Assembly (NCBI RefSeq): GCF_963678975.1
Contig: NC_089272.1
Span: 41,421,391 to 41,485,390, forward strand
Direction: 5' to 3'
Length of the DNA stretch: 64,000 nucleotides
Origin: Dysidea avara
Lineage: Eukaryota > Porifera > Demospongiae > Dictyoceratida > Dysideidae
Shown: in pieces, positions 12,328 through 23,235 of the stretch
Layout of the letters: each line of letters starts with the position of its first letter
Numbering within the stretch: position 1 is the first letter of the stretch
Position numbers and translations under genes: made by a program
Notes under the pieces: model-generated
What the model was told of the DNA's origin: nothing
What the model saw: only the letters and a program-made list of their open reading frames with translations
Databases searched by the model: none

Positions 12328-12735
12328 TTACTGGTGATTCTCCTTCCGTAGATAAGATGTGAAGCCAGAAGGTGATAATGTGTACCCAACACCCCCTGTG
12401 TCATCCTCAACATAAATAAACGGTCTGGAGTTTAAGATACCTTCAATTTCAATCAGCAAGGTGTTAAGTTGATCAAAGTTTAAAATAGTTCGACCCAGTG
12501 TCTTCTTCAGGCAACGCTTAACACTCTGAACTAGGCGTTCATAGAACCCACCCCACCAAGGGGCCCTTTCTACAACAAATTTCCATGAGATACGATTTCC
12601 CGCCCAAAATTTCTGGACTTCAGTAGAACGTATAATTTTGGTTACCTGTTTACTGGAAGACTTACATGTCTTGGCATTGTCAGAAACAATGGTAGCTGGG
12701 AGCCCTCTGCGACTAGCAAATCGACGTAGGGCCAA
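12328..12735 (-). pseudogene. BEL integrase, C-terminal half of core
   Basis: This frame carries the second and third catalytic positions of the retroviral-type integrase core: VSDNAKTC (D) and PWWGGFYERLVQSVK (E). The following LIEIEGILNSRP is the usual end of the core. It is separated from the first half at 12826-14064 by a frameshift next to a 15-bp tandem repeat. It ends at a stop at 12328. Confidence 0.75.
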
Positions 12736-12825
12736 TAGAAAGGTGTCTACTCTAATGTCTCTGGTTAACTCTAAACGTACTGTACGGGTCGCAGTGCAAG
12801 TAAATAAGCAAACATAGACCTTTTC

Positions 12826-14064
12826 TTACCTTTCATCAGACTGCCCTTCATTAGACTGCCCTTCATTAGACTGCCCTTCATTAGACTGCCCTTCATTAGA
12901 CTGCCCTTCATTAACCACATTAATATACAGGGGCCCTGCAAAATCCACACCAGTATGTGAAAACGGTGGGTCTTCAAGTACTCTTTCTGTAGGTAGATCT
13001 GGTGGGAGAACTGAACCATAGGAATGACCCAGTCTTCTGCAAGTCACACATGATCTAACTACCTTGCGAGTAGTCTGACGCCCCTTCAATACCCAAAATC
13101 TCTCTCTCATGAAGGTAAGGGTTTGATTCACTCCATTGTGTTTTACTGACTCATGTGCCTTAAGTATCAATAATGCAACAATAGGGTGGTTTGATGGTAA
13201 AAGAGCTGGTTGCTTGCCAGATAAAGGCAACTGAGAGAGATTGATCCTACCCCGGCATCTCAACACTTGTTTATCATCAAGAAACAAACCAAATTGGTCT
13301 ATGAGAGGGGGGCATGGGCCAAGTGGCTTGAGCAAATAACAGAATTCACAATCAAATGACAGTTTCTGGATGGTACGAATCCATAGAGCTTCAGCATCAG
13401 TAATCTCCTTACCATTCAAGGAGGATCCACAATCGGTCCGGTCTACAGTTCCTCTTAATCGATTAATGAATCTAAGTACATAGGCCGTCACCCTTAACAA
13501 TTTTCCAATATCACTATAATGAGAACTATTCATCAAATTACTCATACAGGCTACAGGACACTCCTTTGTCTGGTCTTGGCTGGTTAATACCTGAGTGAAT
13601 GTGGCAGGGTTCCTTAACAATTCAACCTCAGCTTCCTCATTACAATCATCACCCAATTCAGGGGTGTTAATCACAGCACGAGCAATAAACGAGGGTCCAT
13701 CCCACCACAACCTGCTCTTCAACAGTTCCTTAGCAGATAAACCTTGGGAAGGGAGATCTGTGGGATTCTGTGTACCTGGGCAATGGTTCCAAACACTAGG
13801 GTTCGTCAACTTCCTAATTTCCTCCACCCTATGCTGAACATATTGTTTCCATCCCTTTCTATTACAAATCCAGTACAGGACTGTCATGGAGTCGGTCCAG
13901 AGATAAGTGCCATGCAGGACTGGCAATGACAATGACACAGAATGTACTAGTCTAGCTAATATCAAGGCACCCGAGAGCTCTAGCCGTGGAATGGTTTGCT
14001 TCCTTGTAGGGGTAACCCGAGTCTTGGAGCAAAGCAATCTAAACTTCAGTGTGATCATCCGCAT
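12826..14064 (-). pseudogene. BEL RNase H and integrase N-terminal half
   Basis: The frame starts in the RNase H region (PRLELSGALILARLV, then WTDSMTVLYWI). It continues through the integrase zinc-binding HHCC region (HESVKHNGVNQTL...RSCVTCRRL) to the first catalytic aspartate in TGVDFAGPLY. It ends in the NEGQS repeat array. Within itself this is the longest intact open segment of the element (412 codons). Upstream and downstream parts are in other frames. Confidence 0.75.
12833..12912 (-). repeat. 15-bp tandem repeat inside integrase
   Basis: About five copies of the plus-strand unit ATTAGACTGCCCTTC lie in tandem. On the minus strand they encode NEGQS repeats placed just after the first catalytic Asp region (HTGVDFAGPLYI) of integrase. 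The integrase frame shifts immediately after the array. Confidence 0.85.
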
Positions 14065-14209
14065 AAGTTGAACTGATGTATAAAACTACTGCATACGCTT
14101 GTTCGGATTCATCATAGAACCCATGGAGACCAATAGAGGTAGGGTATTGGTCAACAAGGATACAACATCTAGGCACTCTTAATTCAGCAAAATTCTCCAG
14201 ATTGCTCAC

Positions 14210-15497
14210 TCATCCTTTCCTCAGTTCTTCAGGTAAGGGCTCGTCCCAATTCACGCGGTCATTACATAGGTCTTGAAACATCACCTTTAGTGTGATCACG
14301 AATGGACTCAATAGCCCCAAGAGGTCGAACAAACTTGTAGTCACCTTAAGGACAGATCTCTTAGTTTTAGACAGTTTGCTGGCATGTTGCAACAACTCAC
14401 TAAAATCAAATGCAAACTCATCACTGAAACTGTTCCAATCGATGCCAAGCAGCTTGCACACACTATTTTCAACACATGTTACTTCAGAAGACCCTTTCGA
14501 TTCGTCTTCCCCCCCCCCCCCCTTTGGGATGGTAGACAACACTCAGATTGCTGTATTAATTTCAGGAGGTCAATAGAATTTGAATCCCATTTTCTGAGAT
14601 TAAACCCTCCTCGATACATGAAGTGCTTAGATACCCTATATAGCTCAAAGGCTTCTGGAACATTTGCACCTCAGGTCATCAACGTAAAGAGATTGATCAA
14701 TCAGGTCAACTATTCGAGGATATTCAGAACCATACTTTTCTACATGTAGTGCAATGACAGCCCCTAATACTGCAAGTGATGGCCTTAACCCAAACACTAG
14801 TCTTGTAAATCTGTACGAAACTATTTCGCTGTCTGCCTTAAAGGGTTCTTTCAGCCAGAGGAATCGAAGCATGTCTCTATCTTCCTTTGCTATGCCGACC
14901 ATAAGAAAGGCCTTTTCTATATCAGCAACAAGAGCGACTTCAGAATCGAATCATTACGTTAAACAGCTTGGGAATAAGATTCGGCCCAACTTGCAAGCAA
15001 TAATTAAGTGAGAGATTATCAGGAGAAGAAGCAGAGCCGTCATAGACAATTCGCACATTTGTGGTGCTTCTATTCTGTTTCACTACAGGATGATGCAGCA
15101 TGTAATGGACACAAGTGTCATGGGCCATTGGATTACCATTCACTACAGGTTCAATAATACCAAGACTCAGCTGCTCTGTTATTAGGGATTGGTATTCTCT
15201 CAGAATGTCAGGTTCTTTGTTCAACCTTCTCTGTAAGTACTTCAGTCGATTGAAACATAAATTGTAATGATCTGGAACTTCACACCTTTCCCGAAGCCAT
15301 GGCAGGCCTACTTCATACCGTCCCTGTGTGAACTTGACATTGGTAAGAAAGAGCTCATTGTTACATAAATCAGTGTCACTTGAATCTTCACCAATCCCTA
15401 TAGATTCAACCTCCCAAAACAATCTCAGAACATCTGTAAGTCCATCTCCATTACAGTCAGATAGCCCCAGTGTGCCGGTTAGCTTACACAAAGACAA
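14210..15497 (-). pseudogene. BEL reverse transcriptase, broken in three frames
   Basis: Segment 14940-15497 carries the RT N-terminal part (YDGSASSPDNLSLNYCLQVGP). Segment 14645-14902 carries the palm with LVFGLRPSLAVL and the catalytic YVDD box. Segment 14210-14542 carries the RT connection region (LLGLLSPFVITLKVMFQDL). Frame changes occur near 14920 and 14600, and a C-homopolymer near 14510-14522 lies next to one break. Confidence 0.75.
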
Positions 15498-16470
15498 ATG
15501 TGTTGGACAGACTGGACATTGCTAAAGATCCAGATAGCAACCAATCCAACTTACTCCGGACTGCTGTAGGGCCTCCTTCAATTTGAACTACTTCCTCCCC
15601 CACGATACTCCAATAATAGTCCGATCCTATAAGCACGTCAATCCCTTCAGGGGAATCAGAGGGTGGGTCTGCCAAATCCAGTTTAAGCAAACTAGGAAAC
15701 CGCTCCAAATTGACGACCAGGTTTGGTTGGGAGGAACAGATGGTTGGGAACCATAAGGCTTGTAGTTGCAAACTATCACTGCCATTAAGTTTCTTTAGAC
15801 GAATCTGAACCAGGTCACAACTCTTCCCCTTGAATCCTGGTTCACCAAATGTATTCAACTGCAGTCTTTCCCTTTTAAGAGGTTTCAGGTTAAGATGCCT
15901 CACAAGTGTATCAATGACATACGATCTTTGGCTGCCAGTGTCAAAGAGAATTCGGACATTACCAGACCTACCACTAGTGCCATCAGAAGCTAGTGCACAA
16001 GCTGTTTGCAGTAAAACCAATTTATCTCCACTTGCAGCAGAGTTACTGGAAGTGTTTGAAGTGTTGGAAGTGGTTTCTATAGCCTCAGTGGGAGGAGTTG
16101 GTTGTTCAGTAACAGGTGTGTCCTTGTTACAAATGGATTGATGGTGCCTTTTATGACAATGCCTGCATTTCTTGGTAGATTCACATTGCTTTGCATGATG
16201 TTGTGGCTTCAAACAATTAAAACATCTCCCTGTTCGAATCAAAAAGGCACGCCTGTCCTTCACATCCTTAACACTAGAACAATCAGAAGGATAGTGATCT
16301 CCTGTACAGTAAACACACCTATGTGTTTGCCCTCCAGCATAGAGGGAACTAGCAGTGGAATTAGTTTTTGTTGTGTGAGTTGTCTTAATTGACATTCCCT
16401 CAAGCACATTAGTAGTTTCTCTGGCCTCTACTTCAGTTTTGATCGTCTCCAACAGATCCTGTGATTCCAA
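15484..16470 (-). pseudogene. BEL gag zinc knuckles and aspartic protease
   Basis: Near the N-terminus are Cys-His knuckles: CVYCTGDHYPSDC (CX2CX3HX4C), CFNCLKPQHHAKQC (CX2CX4HX4C) and a third Cys/His cluster, CRHCHKRHHQSIC. These are followed by a Thr/Ser-rich linker and the protease active site ILFDTGSQRSYV (the DTG motif). The later segment EGIDVLIGSDYYWSIV is typical of Pao-type peptidases. The knuckles would package RNA and the protease would cleave the polyprotein. The segment overlaps the RT frame and cannot be translated as one polyprotein. Confidence 0.8.
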
Positions 16471-16590
16471 ACCTCTCCAGGGTGTGCTCTGGCCATTCTC
16501 AGTCGAACTTCATTAGGGAGCTTGGGCATAATCAAAGGAATAAGCATGATATCATAATGGTCCTGATTTATACCCAAGGATTCCAGTCCT

Positions 16591-17301
16591 CTAGTGTGGA
16601 CAATGATCTTCACTTCTTAATGATGAAGGTCTGTCTAAAGTACCATTAGGAAGTTTCGTCAGCTCGTCCATGTGGGCTGCTATAATGGTCTGCTTTTGTC
16701 CAAATCTCTCTGTTAAAAGGGCCACTGCTGCGTCATAATTGTCATCAGTTAAAGTCAGACCTTGTACCACCTTGCTAGCTGTCCCTTCTAGTAGTGAGCA
16801 AAGATAGTTAAACTTGTCAACCTTAGAAATATCAGGATTATCATGGACAGCTGACTTAAACGAGTCCCAGAAGCTCATCCAAGTTATGACATTTCCTCTG
16901 AACTTCAGCAACTCCAACTTGGGCAAACGTGTTCTAGCAGAGGGCATCAAGGCAGGAGTCCCAGCAGTGGGCGGTGTTACCCCAGCTGCTGTAGTAGAGG
17001 TCGCAACCGTTGGCTTAAGAAAGACTTCGATTCACCTCCAATAATCGAGAATCCTAGCGGTAATCACTTCAGATTCATCTATCTCACGTTCTATATCATC
17101 AACTCCACAGAGCGCTAAAACTTTGTTGTTGATTTTTTGTAACACATTTAATTTATTCTGCAATTGTTCAAAAACAACATTTAAATGGCTGACCTTTTCT
17201 CCTGTTGCTGGGCTTGTCAGTGCTTCGCCGAGCTCACGTGTAAGCTTCGTAATCACTCCCTGGTGACCAGCTCTCACAGCCTTCAGTCTCTCCAAGTCCA
17301 T
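16591..17301 (-). pseudogene. BEL gag N-terminal part
   Basis: The most likely start is the ATG at 17299-17301, giving MDLERLKAVRAGHQGVITKL, a typical helical start of BEL gag. An ATG at 17358 further upstream is also possible. After a break near 17000, gag continues as LPKLELLKFRGNVITWMSFW and TLTDDNYDAAVALLTERFGQ, the conserved DUF1759-like part of Pao gag. A second break near 16600 separates it from the zinc-knuckle segment. Confidence 0.7.
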
Positions 17302-17440
17302 CCTCTCAAACGACAGTCCGGCTAAAAACAAGTAGACAAAGCGAGAGATAACTTTCACAAAATCGGAAGTATACCTCTACGGGTGCCTGTAAACCCGGTA
17401 CCAAGGAATTAGCGTTTCAGGTTCTTCTGTAGAGGTCCTG

Positions 17441-17575
17441 CCCCACATTGGGCGCTACTTGTCATAAATCTTAAGCCGGTCTTCTCCGCCAAACTTGAAC
17501 AACAGTGTCTCCCTCACATCTGACCGGCTCACACGTGTCAGTGCTCTTTTATTCTTATTAACACACACAAAAATT
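17441..17575 (-). promoter_or_regulatory. Primer-binding-like site and LTR remnant of the BEL element
   Basis: On the minus strand TAGCGCCCAATGTGGGG (17441-17457) resembles the TGGCGCCCAACGTGGGG primer site common in LTR elements. The LTR boundary is probably at 17460, where the plus strand begins TGTCATAAATC. A run TTTTATTCTTATT may hold the polyadenylation region. The outer LTR end is not resolved, because DIRS-like sequence begins within about 50 bp. Confidence 0.5.
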
Positions 17576-17618
17576 CACGTGATACAGCAAAAATGTGCAT
17601 GTAATATTACAAAACCTA

Positions 17619-18600
17619 TTACACATGCTTCTTAAACAGCCTATTTGGGACTCCTGCATTGGCAGCAGTGGTAGCTCCTCCCGATCTCAAACTGTGGAGT
17701 CCAAATTCTGCTGCTGAGAATCCTAGCTTCTTGTTGTACAGGTCACTCATGCAAGTATAACTTATCTTACCAGATTGTCTGAGTACCTTACCATTTTTTT
17801 GTGCTTTGAATTGCACAGAATAGGAAGCATTAGTCATTACATCTTATGCCTGTCCTCTCCATATAGCGCTCCAGCATAGCTACAGGGCATGTACTGGATC
17901 CAGTCCTGGCTATCAGCACTTCATCCCCTTGACGAAGATGGTCATTCTTGCTTGAGGCAATGTAGACCTTTAACATCTCACCTTCATTTGTGCAGTCACA
18001 TGCCCTTAAATCCACTATCTCCTAAAAGCGAAAGAAACCCACAAACCCGAGTAAGCAAGCAGTTGCCAGCCTTAGATCTGAGAAGGTGCCAGAGCCATTC
18101 ACATCTGCAACTATTGCCTCCAACATATCCACCGTTATTGGCTCCTTCTTTACAGCAGGCTTTGCCAACTTGCGTTGAAGCCCTCCTAGTGTATCTCTTA
18201 CTCAGGGGTGGGATGAGGGAGTAATCAAACCCATACATGAGTGCACCCACGACAGTACATTGCAAGCCTCCTCCACAGCAGACTTAGATTTGGTCTCCTC
18301 TCCCAGGTATTGGAGATATAAAACGAACTCATGCGGTCTAGCCAGGATTGGTGAGAGTTTGTAAGAAGCCGCCCATCTCTTCCACCTCCTGAAGGCACCA
18401 AGGTACTTCTTGACTGTGCTGTCTGCCCTGCTATGGAGGATGGTGTTAGGCAGCTGGCCAGGTCCTTCAAATAGGGATGTGTCAGCTCGTCTAGTAGCTT
18501 CCAACTTCCTTGCTAAAAGACATCTGTAACAGTATAGCAGTAAACAATGAGGGAATTTAAAAAAAAAATCTCTTATGTAGCTATGAGGCACTGAACACAC
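17619..18600 (-). pseudogene. Tyrosine recombinase of the DIRS-like element, truncated
   Basis: The N-terminal SAM-like part is recognisable in 18202-18600 (ADSTVKKYLGAFRRWKRWA, HEFVLYLQYLG). Further down are SSKNDHLRQGDEVLIART, then HSLRSGGATTAANAG, which is the HxxR box of the catalytic domain. The final His/Tyr nucleophile region is missing because the frame ends at 17619. There are frameshifts near 18230 and 18010. The enzyme would circularise and integrate cDNA; this copy cannot. Confidence 0.75.
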
Positions 18601-18639
18601 TTAGGTTAGGACATACAACATAGCACATATTGGCCTCCA

Positions 18640-19855
18640 GCTGTGACCGACAATCATAATAGAACCCTTACAGGTCATACCGACTAGCCTCTTTGCTGTG
18701 GCCAAGGATAATGGAGTGTCATTATTGGTCATACCTAATAGGCTAATTATTTTGCCGAATGAGAAAGTCATACCCAGTACCAATTATGGGTTGTGGTGTC
18801 CTCTCGCTGTGACCATCAGATGGTGGGAGGTAAGGGGTTTTACATCTTTGGGTCATACTCCAGCTTCTTGCTGGTAACATTAAAGTGACTGGTGTACTTA
18901 TGGGTCATACATACCAGCTTCTTGCTGTGACCCTAGTTAAATTGGGAACCTGCATCCATCTTAAACACAGGACATAACTAGTAGCCGGTCAGGATAAGTA
19001 GGACTAGGTGGTCATACATACCAACTTCAGCTGTGACCAAAAAGGGAAGTGCTAAAAGCCGGAACGGAATGGAACGGAACGGGGCGCGCGCCAAGTGAAT
19101 AAATCGTTTTTTGCAGATTGTACACTGTTTCTTACCATTACATAGTGACTAGAATTGTGCTGGAGTTAGTTTTCTTCTACTTGTAGGCATGCTAGAAATC
19201 GCTCGCTCGAAGTTTCTATTTAATGCCCACTTCACGAAAGCGTTTTGCAATTACCTACGCTGAAAAACTATTATTTAACCTGCTAAACTATTATTTTGTA
19301 AGCACTGTAAGCATATGATTCACAGCCACTAACATACACTGTGGTTAACTGTCGTAAATTATTGCCCATGCTGGCAGACTTCAGAAAACCATCCTCGCTG
19401 TTTCTGAAGAGTTGGACACGACTATAACATGAAAATACGACAGTAGTTTACCTTTTAGAATGTTAAGGAAGCAATTCTACATCAGGATTAAACAGAATTT
19501 GATGGATTGGTAAGAGCACAACATGCTACATGGCGGGCATTAAATAGAAACTTCGAGAGTGCGATTTCTAGCTTGCATATAAGTGGAAGGAAATGAACTC
19601 TAGCACAATTCTAGTCACTATATGGCAGTTGAAAACGATGCAACATCTGTCTCAAATGATTCTTCTACTTGGCGAGCGCCCCAATTGGTTCCGTTCCATT
19701 CCGTTCCGGCTTTTAGCACTACCCGACCAAAAATCTTTCCACACTAGGACTTAGCAACCATATAATTACTTTAGGTTAGACAATATCTGACATAGCAAAC
19801 CTCATCAGGGCATGTTGGTCATATATACCAGCCTCATGCTGTGACCATTTACTTT
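18640..19855 (-). repeat. Degenerate repeats with GGTCA...TGACC ends between RH and YR
   Basis: At least eight copies of a roughly 30-bp unit occur: GGTCATACATACCAGCTTC followed by TTGCTGTGACC. They lie near 18645, 18675, 18727, 18770, 18851, 18901, 19010 and 19822. The ends GGTCA and TGACC are mutually inverted, so each unit could form a short hairpin. They sit in the non-coding part of the DIRS-like element. Confidence 0.65.
19044..19724. mobile_element. Mutator-like MITE, 681 bp, 9-bp target duplication
   Basis: The terminal inverted repeats begin GGG(A/T)AGTGCTAAAAGCC and continue through GGAACGGAATGGAACGGAAC. They are flanked by GACCAAAAA at 19035-19043 and 19725-19733, a perfect 9-bp duplication. 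The interior is also largely palindromic. It split one of the GGTCATAC...TGACC repeats of the DIRS-like element, so it is younger than that element. Confidence 0.8.
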
Positions 19856-19879
19856 TACCATTTACCCATTCTGTGTTTT

Positions 19880-20593
19880 CTAGTCACTTTTGTGGAACTC
19901 TAACCTAAGGGCTAATACTGGTGTATTTGGAAGATCTTTAAATAGGCTAGTACCTACACAGCCTGTTAAAATTAAGTCTGGAATATTAGGCAACATCAAG
20001 TGCTCCGCCACAAACTCTGCTGAGTCCACCCCATTAGATAAGATTAAAGGCCAGAATGGAGATGACATCCACTGAGGAACTAACAAGGTACCCTTTGCAT
20101 TGCAGTTTTGGGCATGTCTGATAACTCGGGGGATTAGCTAGATAGGTGGAAACCACCAGTTGTCCTCAGCCACGTCACAAGTGAACGTGACCCAGAACCT
20201 TGAGTTAAGTCTTTCTAACTGCATTTACATGATTAGCAGACCTATCCACTGTGTGGGGGTGTCTAACCACTGAAAAACTGAAGAGTTTAACATGTAGTCA
20301 TAATAGTCTATTATACGACTGTAGTAATCGGCCAGCTCGTTCTCCCTCCTTGGAATCCACTCTGACTCAATTCTGATTTTGTTTCTTAAACAGGTTACAA
20401 ATATACTTAGGGCTTCTGATTGGAGAGCAGCCTGCCTACTTCCATATTGGACTATTCTTACTACGTTCTGGTTATCAGAAAACCAGCGAATCCGTTCGTT
20501 CATTAACTTTTTCTGAAAGGCATTTAACATCTCACAATTCCTGCCATGTTGAACTCTTATCTGCAACCCCTGGGGACCACTGGCTATTAGCAA
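19880..20593 (-). pseudogene. RNase H of the DIRS-like element
   Basis: Segment 20225-20593 contains IRWFSDNQNVVRIVQYGS and WIPRRENELADYYSRI, the conserved RNase H motifs of DIRS/Ngaro pol. Segment 19880-20086 continues with VPQWMSSPFWPLIL and LPNTPVLALRLEF, which follow RNase H in this family. A frameshift lies between them near 20090-20220. Confidence 0.75.
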
Positions 20594-20772
20594 CTAAATT
20601 TCCATGCTCCACCATAACCTGTCGAACTTGCATCTGAGTATAAAATCCTGACTGCTGATGGTTTGGGCCAAATGTGTTGCCCATTAAAGTTTGAAATTTC
20701 AGTGAGCCAAAATTCTATCTCTTGTAAGCTTCATCTGTTAAATTTACTCGGTGACACCAAACGACTTTGCTG

Positions 20773-21204
20773 TAGTGATGTGCAATATACCGAAAAATTA
20801 TTGACATTGCAATATTTTTTTCAATACCGATATTGTATCGAATCTCAATATTTTTATAACTGTTATCAATATTTATCGTATAGTCAATATTTTGCTAAAA
20901 TTTTCAATTATTATATTGAGTAATATTCTGGTAATTTACAACTTTTGGTGTGTGATTGTGCAATCACGGTAGAAATGAAGCTCAGTTCTGTACAGTTTAG
21001 CCATTTTAAAAGTGTCTATCAGTTTCCAAGGCTTGTTATTACCTTCATCACAAATTCTATAAAGCATAGCCGCTAATTATAAACATTTGCCCCACGCAAT
21101 TAATCAAAAGAAAAAATACCGAAAAAGTATCGAAATTTCAATATTTTACCAATTATCATATCAATATCATACCGAAGCCAAAATCCTAATATCGCACATC
21201 ACTA
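20773..21204. mobile_element. hAT-type MITE, 432 bp, copy 1
   Basis: The ends are TAGTGATGTGC and GCACATCACTA. Perfect 8-bp duplications CTTTGCTG flank it at 20765-20772 and 21205-21212, the hallmark of hAT insertion. The subterminal regions are rich in ATACCGATATTG-like repeats. It interrupts the RT-RNase H region of the DIRS-like element. A second copy in opposite orientation is at 28985-29402. Confidence 0.85.
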
Positions 21205-21258
21205 CTTTGCTGTTTAAGGCAGCATACAAGCTTCGGGTCATCAGTCTGGTAACCGAAC

Positions 21259-22068
21259 CTAAGGCAAGGGACATTGAAGTGATTTTCCAATTACACTGGC
21301 CAATTGCTTTGCTGGGAGGAGTCTCTTTTGTTTGGCTTCAGACAGCTTAGCTTTAAGAGTGGAGATCTTTTCAGCTGGTACCGAAAACTCACCAAGGGCC
21401 AAATCAATGTAAAACCCAAGCCATTGATAGTTCCCAAACACACTTCTCTATGTTAACAATAGGCCCAGCTGATTCTAGGTCCTGTTTAACTTTTACACTT
21501 TCGACTGTTGCCTTGGCTTTTCCTTTTACTACTACAATTCCATCATCCATCAAAGTAAATAATAGCTTTTAAGCCTCTGCCATGCCAGTACCTCACTAAT
21601 GGTCTCATTAATTTTGTATTTGGGTAACAGCAAGAGTTCATAATATAGTAATGGGTACTATATATTATGAACTCTTGGTAACAGACAATGGACAACCCAA
21701 AGGGAAGGACTTTAAAGGCATACTAATTCTCCATGCCATCCACATCCCAATGGAACCCCAGATATTTGTAGTGTTTGTGCCAAATATCAACATGGTAGTA
21801 CCCAGATTTGATTTTAAATAGGTACTCACCTTGTTCAAACATCAGTGCTGCTTTGGACATGCAAAAACTGATTCAGGTGCCTCAGGTTAAGCACCAGGCG
21901 TAGTTTAACTTCTGGATTGCTCACAACTGACAATGGGCTACACACCTCAGGCTTACTCTGTACTTTCATCACACAGCGGTTTAAAATCAAACTCTTTACT
22001 GCCTCATTTACAAACTCACAGTGTAACTGTGAAGAATGGTGGTTATGTTGGGAAAAGGAGGGGAACAA
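21259..22068 (-). pseudogene. Reverse transcriptase of the DIRS-like element
   Basis: Segment 21835-22068 shows SKPEVCSPLSVVSNPEVKLR and LVLNLRHLNQFL, the fingers of DIRS RT. Near 21553 the minus strand reads LMDDGIVVVKGKA, the (F/L)xDDG catalytic box typical of DIRS rather than the YxDD of LTR elements. Segment 21259-21441 has NYQWLGFYIDLALGEFSVP, the thumb. A 47-bp hairpin element (21631-21677) sits inside it. Confidence 0.75.
21631..21677. mobile_element. 47-bp hairpin MITE with 7-bp target duplication
   Basis: It is a nearly perfect hairpin with CAAGAGTTCATAATATAGTA at one end and ...GAACTCTTG at the other. GTAACAG flanks it at 21624-21630 and 21678-21684. It shares termini with the elements at 11640-11785 and 45556-45583. 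Confidence 0.7.
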
Positions 22069-22371
22069 ACTTTAACGGCAAGCGGTAACCATTCTCTATA
22101 CAGTCCAGGATGGGAGGGGGGAGCATGCAGGACATTCTTGCCAAAACTGTATTTTTTGTTTGGGCCTTCCTTGGACATCTCAATGTTGGAGGCACTTCAA
22201 CCTCCCAAATTCTTGTCATGTCAACTAACAGGCCCTCAGAGGGGTAGGTGTCAACTACTTCAGAGGTATACCAAACATCAACCATGCTTTGAGAATCATT
22301 TACACATTATAATGGCACACATGATTCAGCAGTATCATTATCAACACATTCACTAGACTCAGATATGACAC

Positions 22372-23165
22372 CTATGATTCAGCAATGCTTACCACAGGCT
22401 GACCAAAAGAATACTGTTTTCCCTTAAGAGGGTAGCTTGCTGCTAGGTGCCCAAATGCCCCACATGTAAAACAGGGCTCCAGGACTTTTGACCAGTTTTG
22501 TCTCTGAGGTGTGAGGGACATCAATGACTGAGGTGGTGTAGGTGATGTGCCTGTTCTTGAGCTGGGCCCAGAAGTATCCCACTGGGGATCCCGGAACGAA
22601 TATGGGTAAGGCTGCTGTCTCCAGCCTCCTCTTCCACCACCTCGCTGTCGTTTGCTGGCCTCTTCAAACTCTTTGAATTCATTCATGCTCAGCCTCCTTT
22701 TCTGAGCGGCAAAGGTGCTTCTCATCATCCTCATTGTCCCTGAGGGGATCGCTGTGATAATGGCGAACGGTATCCCAGCCAAATCTGGAGTGGTCCGCCA
22801 CTTTTATGTGCTTCTGCCGCTTTTTCAGAGAAGACGCACCTTCCTCTAAAAACTGTGTTACCCTTGACAGTGAGGCCTTCTCTCTGGGGTCAGAGGGCGC
22901 AATCTTCTCCAACTCCTTCTTCAAGGACACGGTGGATTCTTCAACCTCCAGGTTGAATTATAAACTGCATCTCATTTCCTTTTTTCCGGAACTGGTAAGA
23001 TGGCCCTGAGATCTTTCGCGATATCTCCTGTGCTGTTCTTTCTTGTGCAAGTTGTGTAGATGTCACCTCTCCCTTTACTTTGGCGATAACTGAGGTTAGC
23101 TTCATGTCCATCTCTCGCTGGTTTTGACTGAGCTTCTCCATAAGATCAATCTTTTCTTTCACCAT
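22372..23165 (-). pseudogene. gag-like region of the DIRS-like element
   Basis: Three overlapping broken frames (22941-23165, 22679-22930, 22372-22782) form one region rich in charged residues. It ends in a single CCHC-like knuckle, CFTCGAFGHLAASY, in which the last Cys is replaced by Tyr. A Gly/Arg-rich segment (RQRGGGRGGWRQQPYPY) precedes it. The position at the 5' end of the element supports the gag call. Confidence 0.6.
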
Positions 23166-23235
23166 CTTGGATCGTGATGATAAATAACACAGCCAACCTG
23201 TTCACACACATGGCCTAGAGTGAATTGCCGTATAG

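Larger units (their letters stand above)
12328..17457 (-). mobile_element. BEL/Pao LTR retrotransposon, degenerate
   Basis: In order from right to left on the minus strand: a tRNA primer-binding-like site (17441-17457), gag with zinc knuckles, aspartic protease, reverse transcriptase, RNase H and integrase. The reading frame is broken at many points, so the copy cannot make its polyprotein. Only a short LTR remnant is visible at the 5' end and no 3' LTR is visible left of 12328. Protease-RT-RH-INT order plus this protease and RT type is that of BEL/Pao. Confidence 0.85.
17619..23165 (-). mobile_element. DIRS/Ngaro-like tyrosine-recombinase retrotransposon, degenerate
   Basis: From right to left on the minus strand: gag (23165-22372), RT (22068-21259), RNase H (20593-19880) and tyrosine recombinase (18600-17619). 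This order with a recombinase instead of an integrase defines DIRS-type elements. No methyltransferase domain was seen, which fits Ngaro-like more than classical DIRS1. The element is shattered by stops and by three insertions (19044-19724, 20773-21204, 21631-21677). Its 3' end is cut off at the BEL LTR remnant. Confidence 0.8.

Noticed and set aside
12826..14064. Functional host gene of 412 codons
   Set aside because: The content is RNase H plus half an integrase, continuous with broken BEL pol frames on both sides.
22036..22356. Plus-strand open frame of 106 codons
   Set aside because: It is antisense to the gag-RT region of the DIRS-like element and has no recognisable domain.
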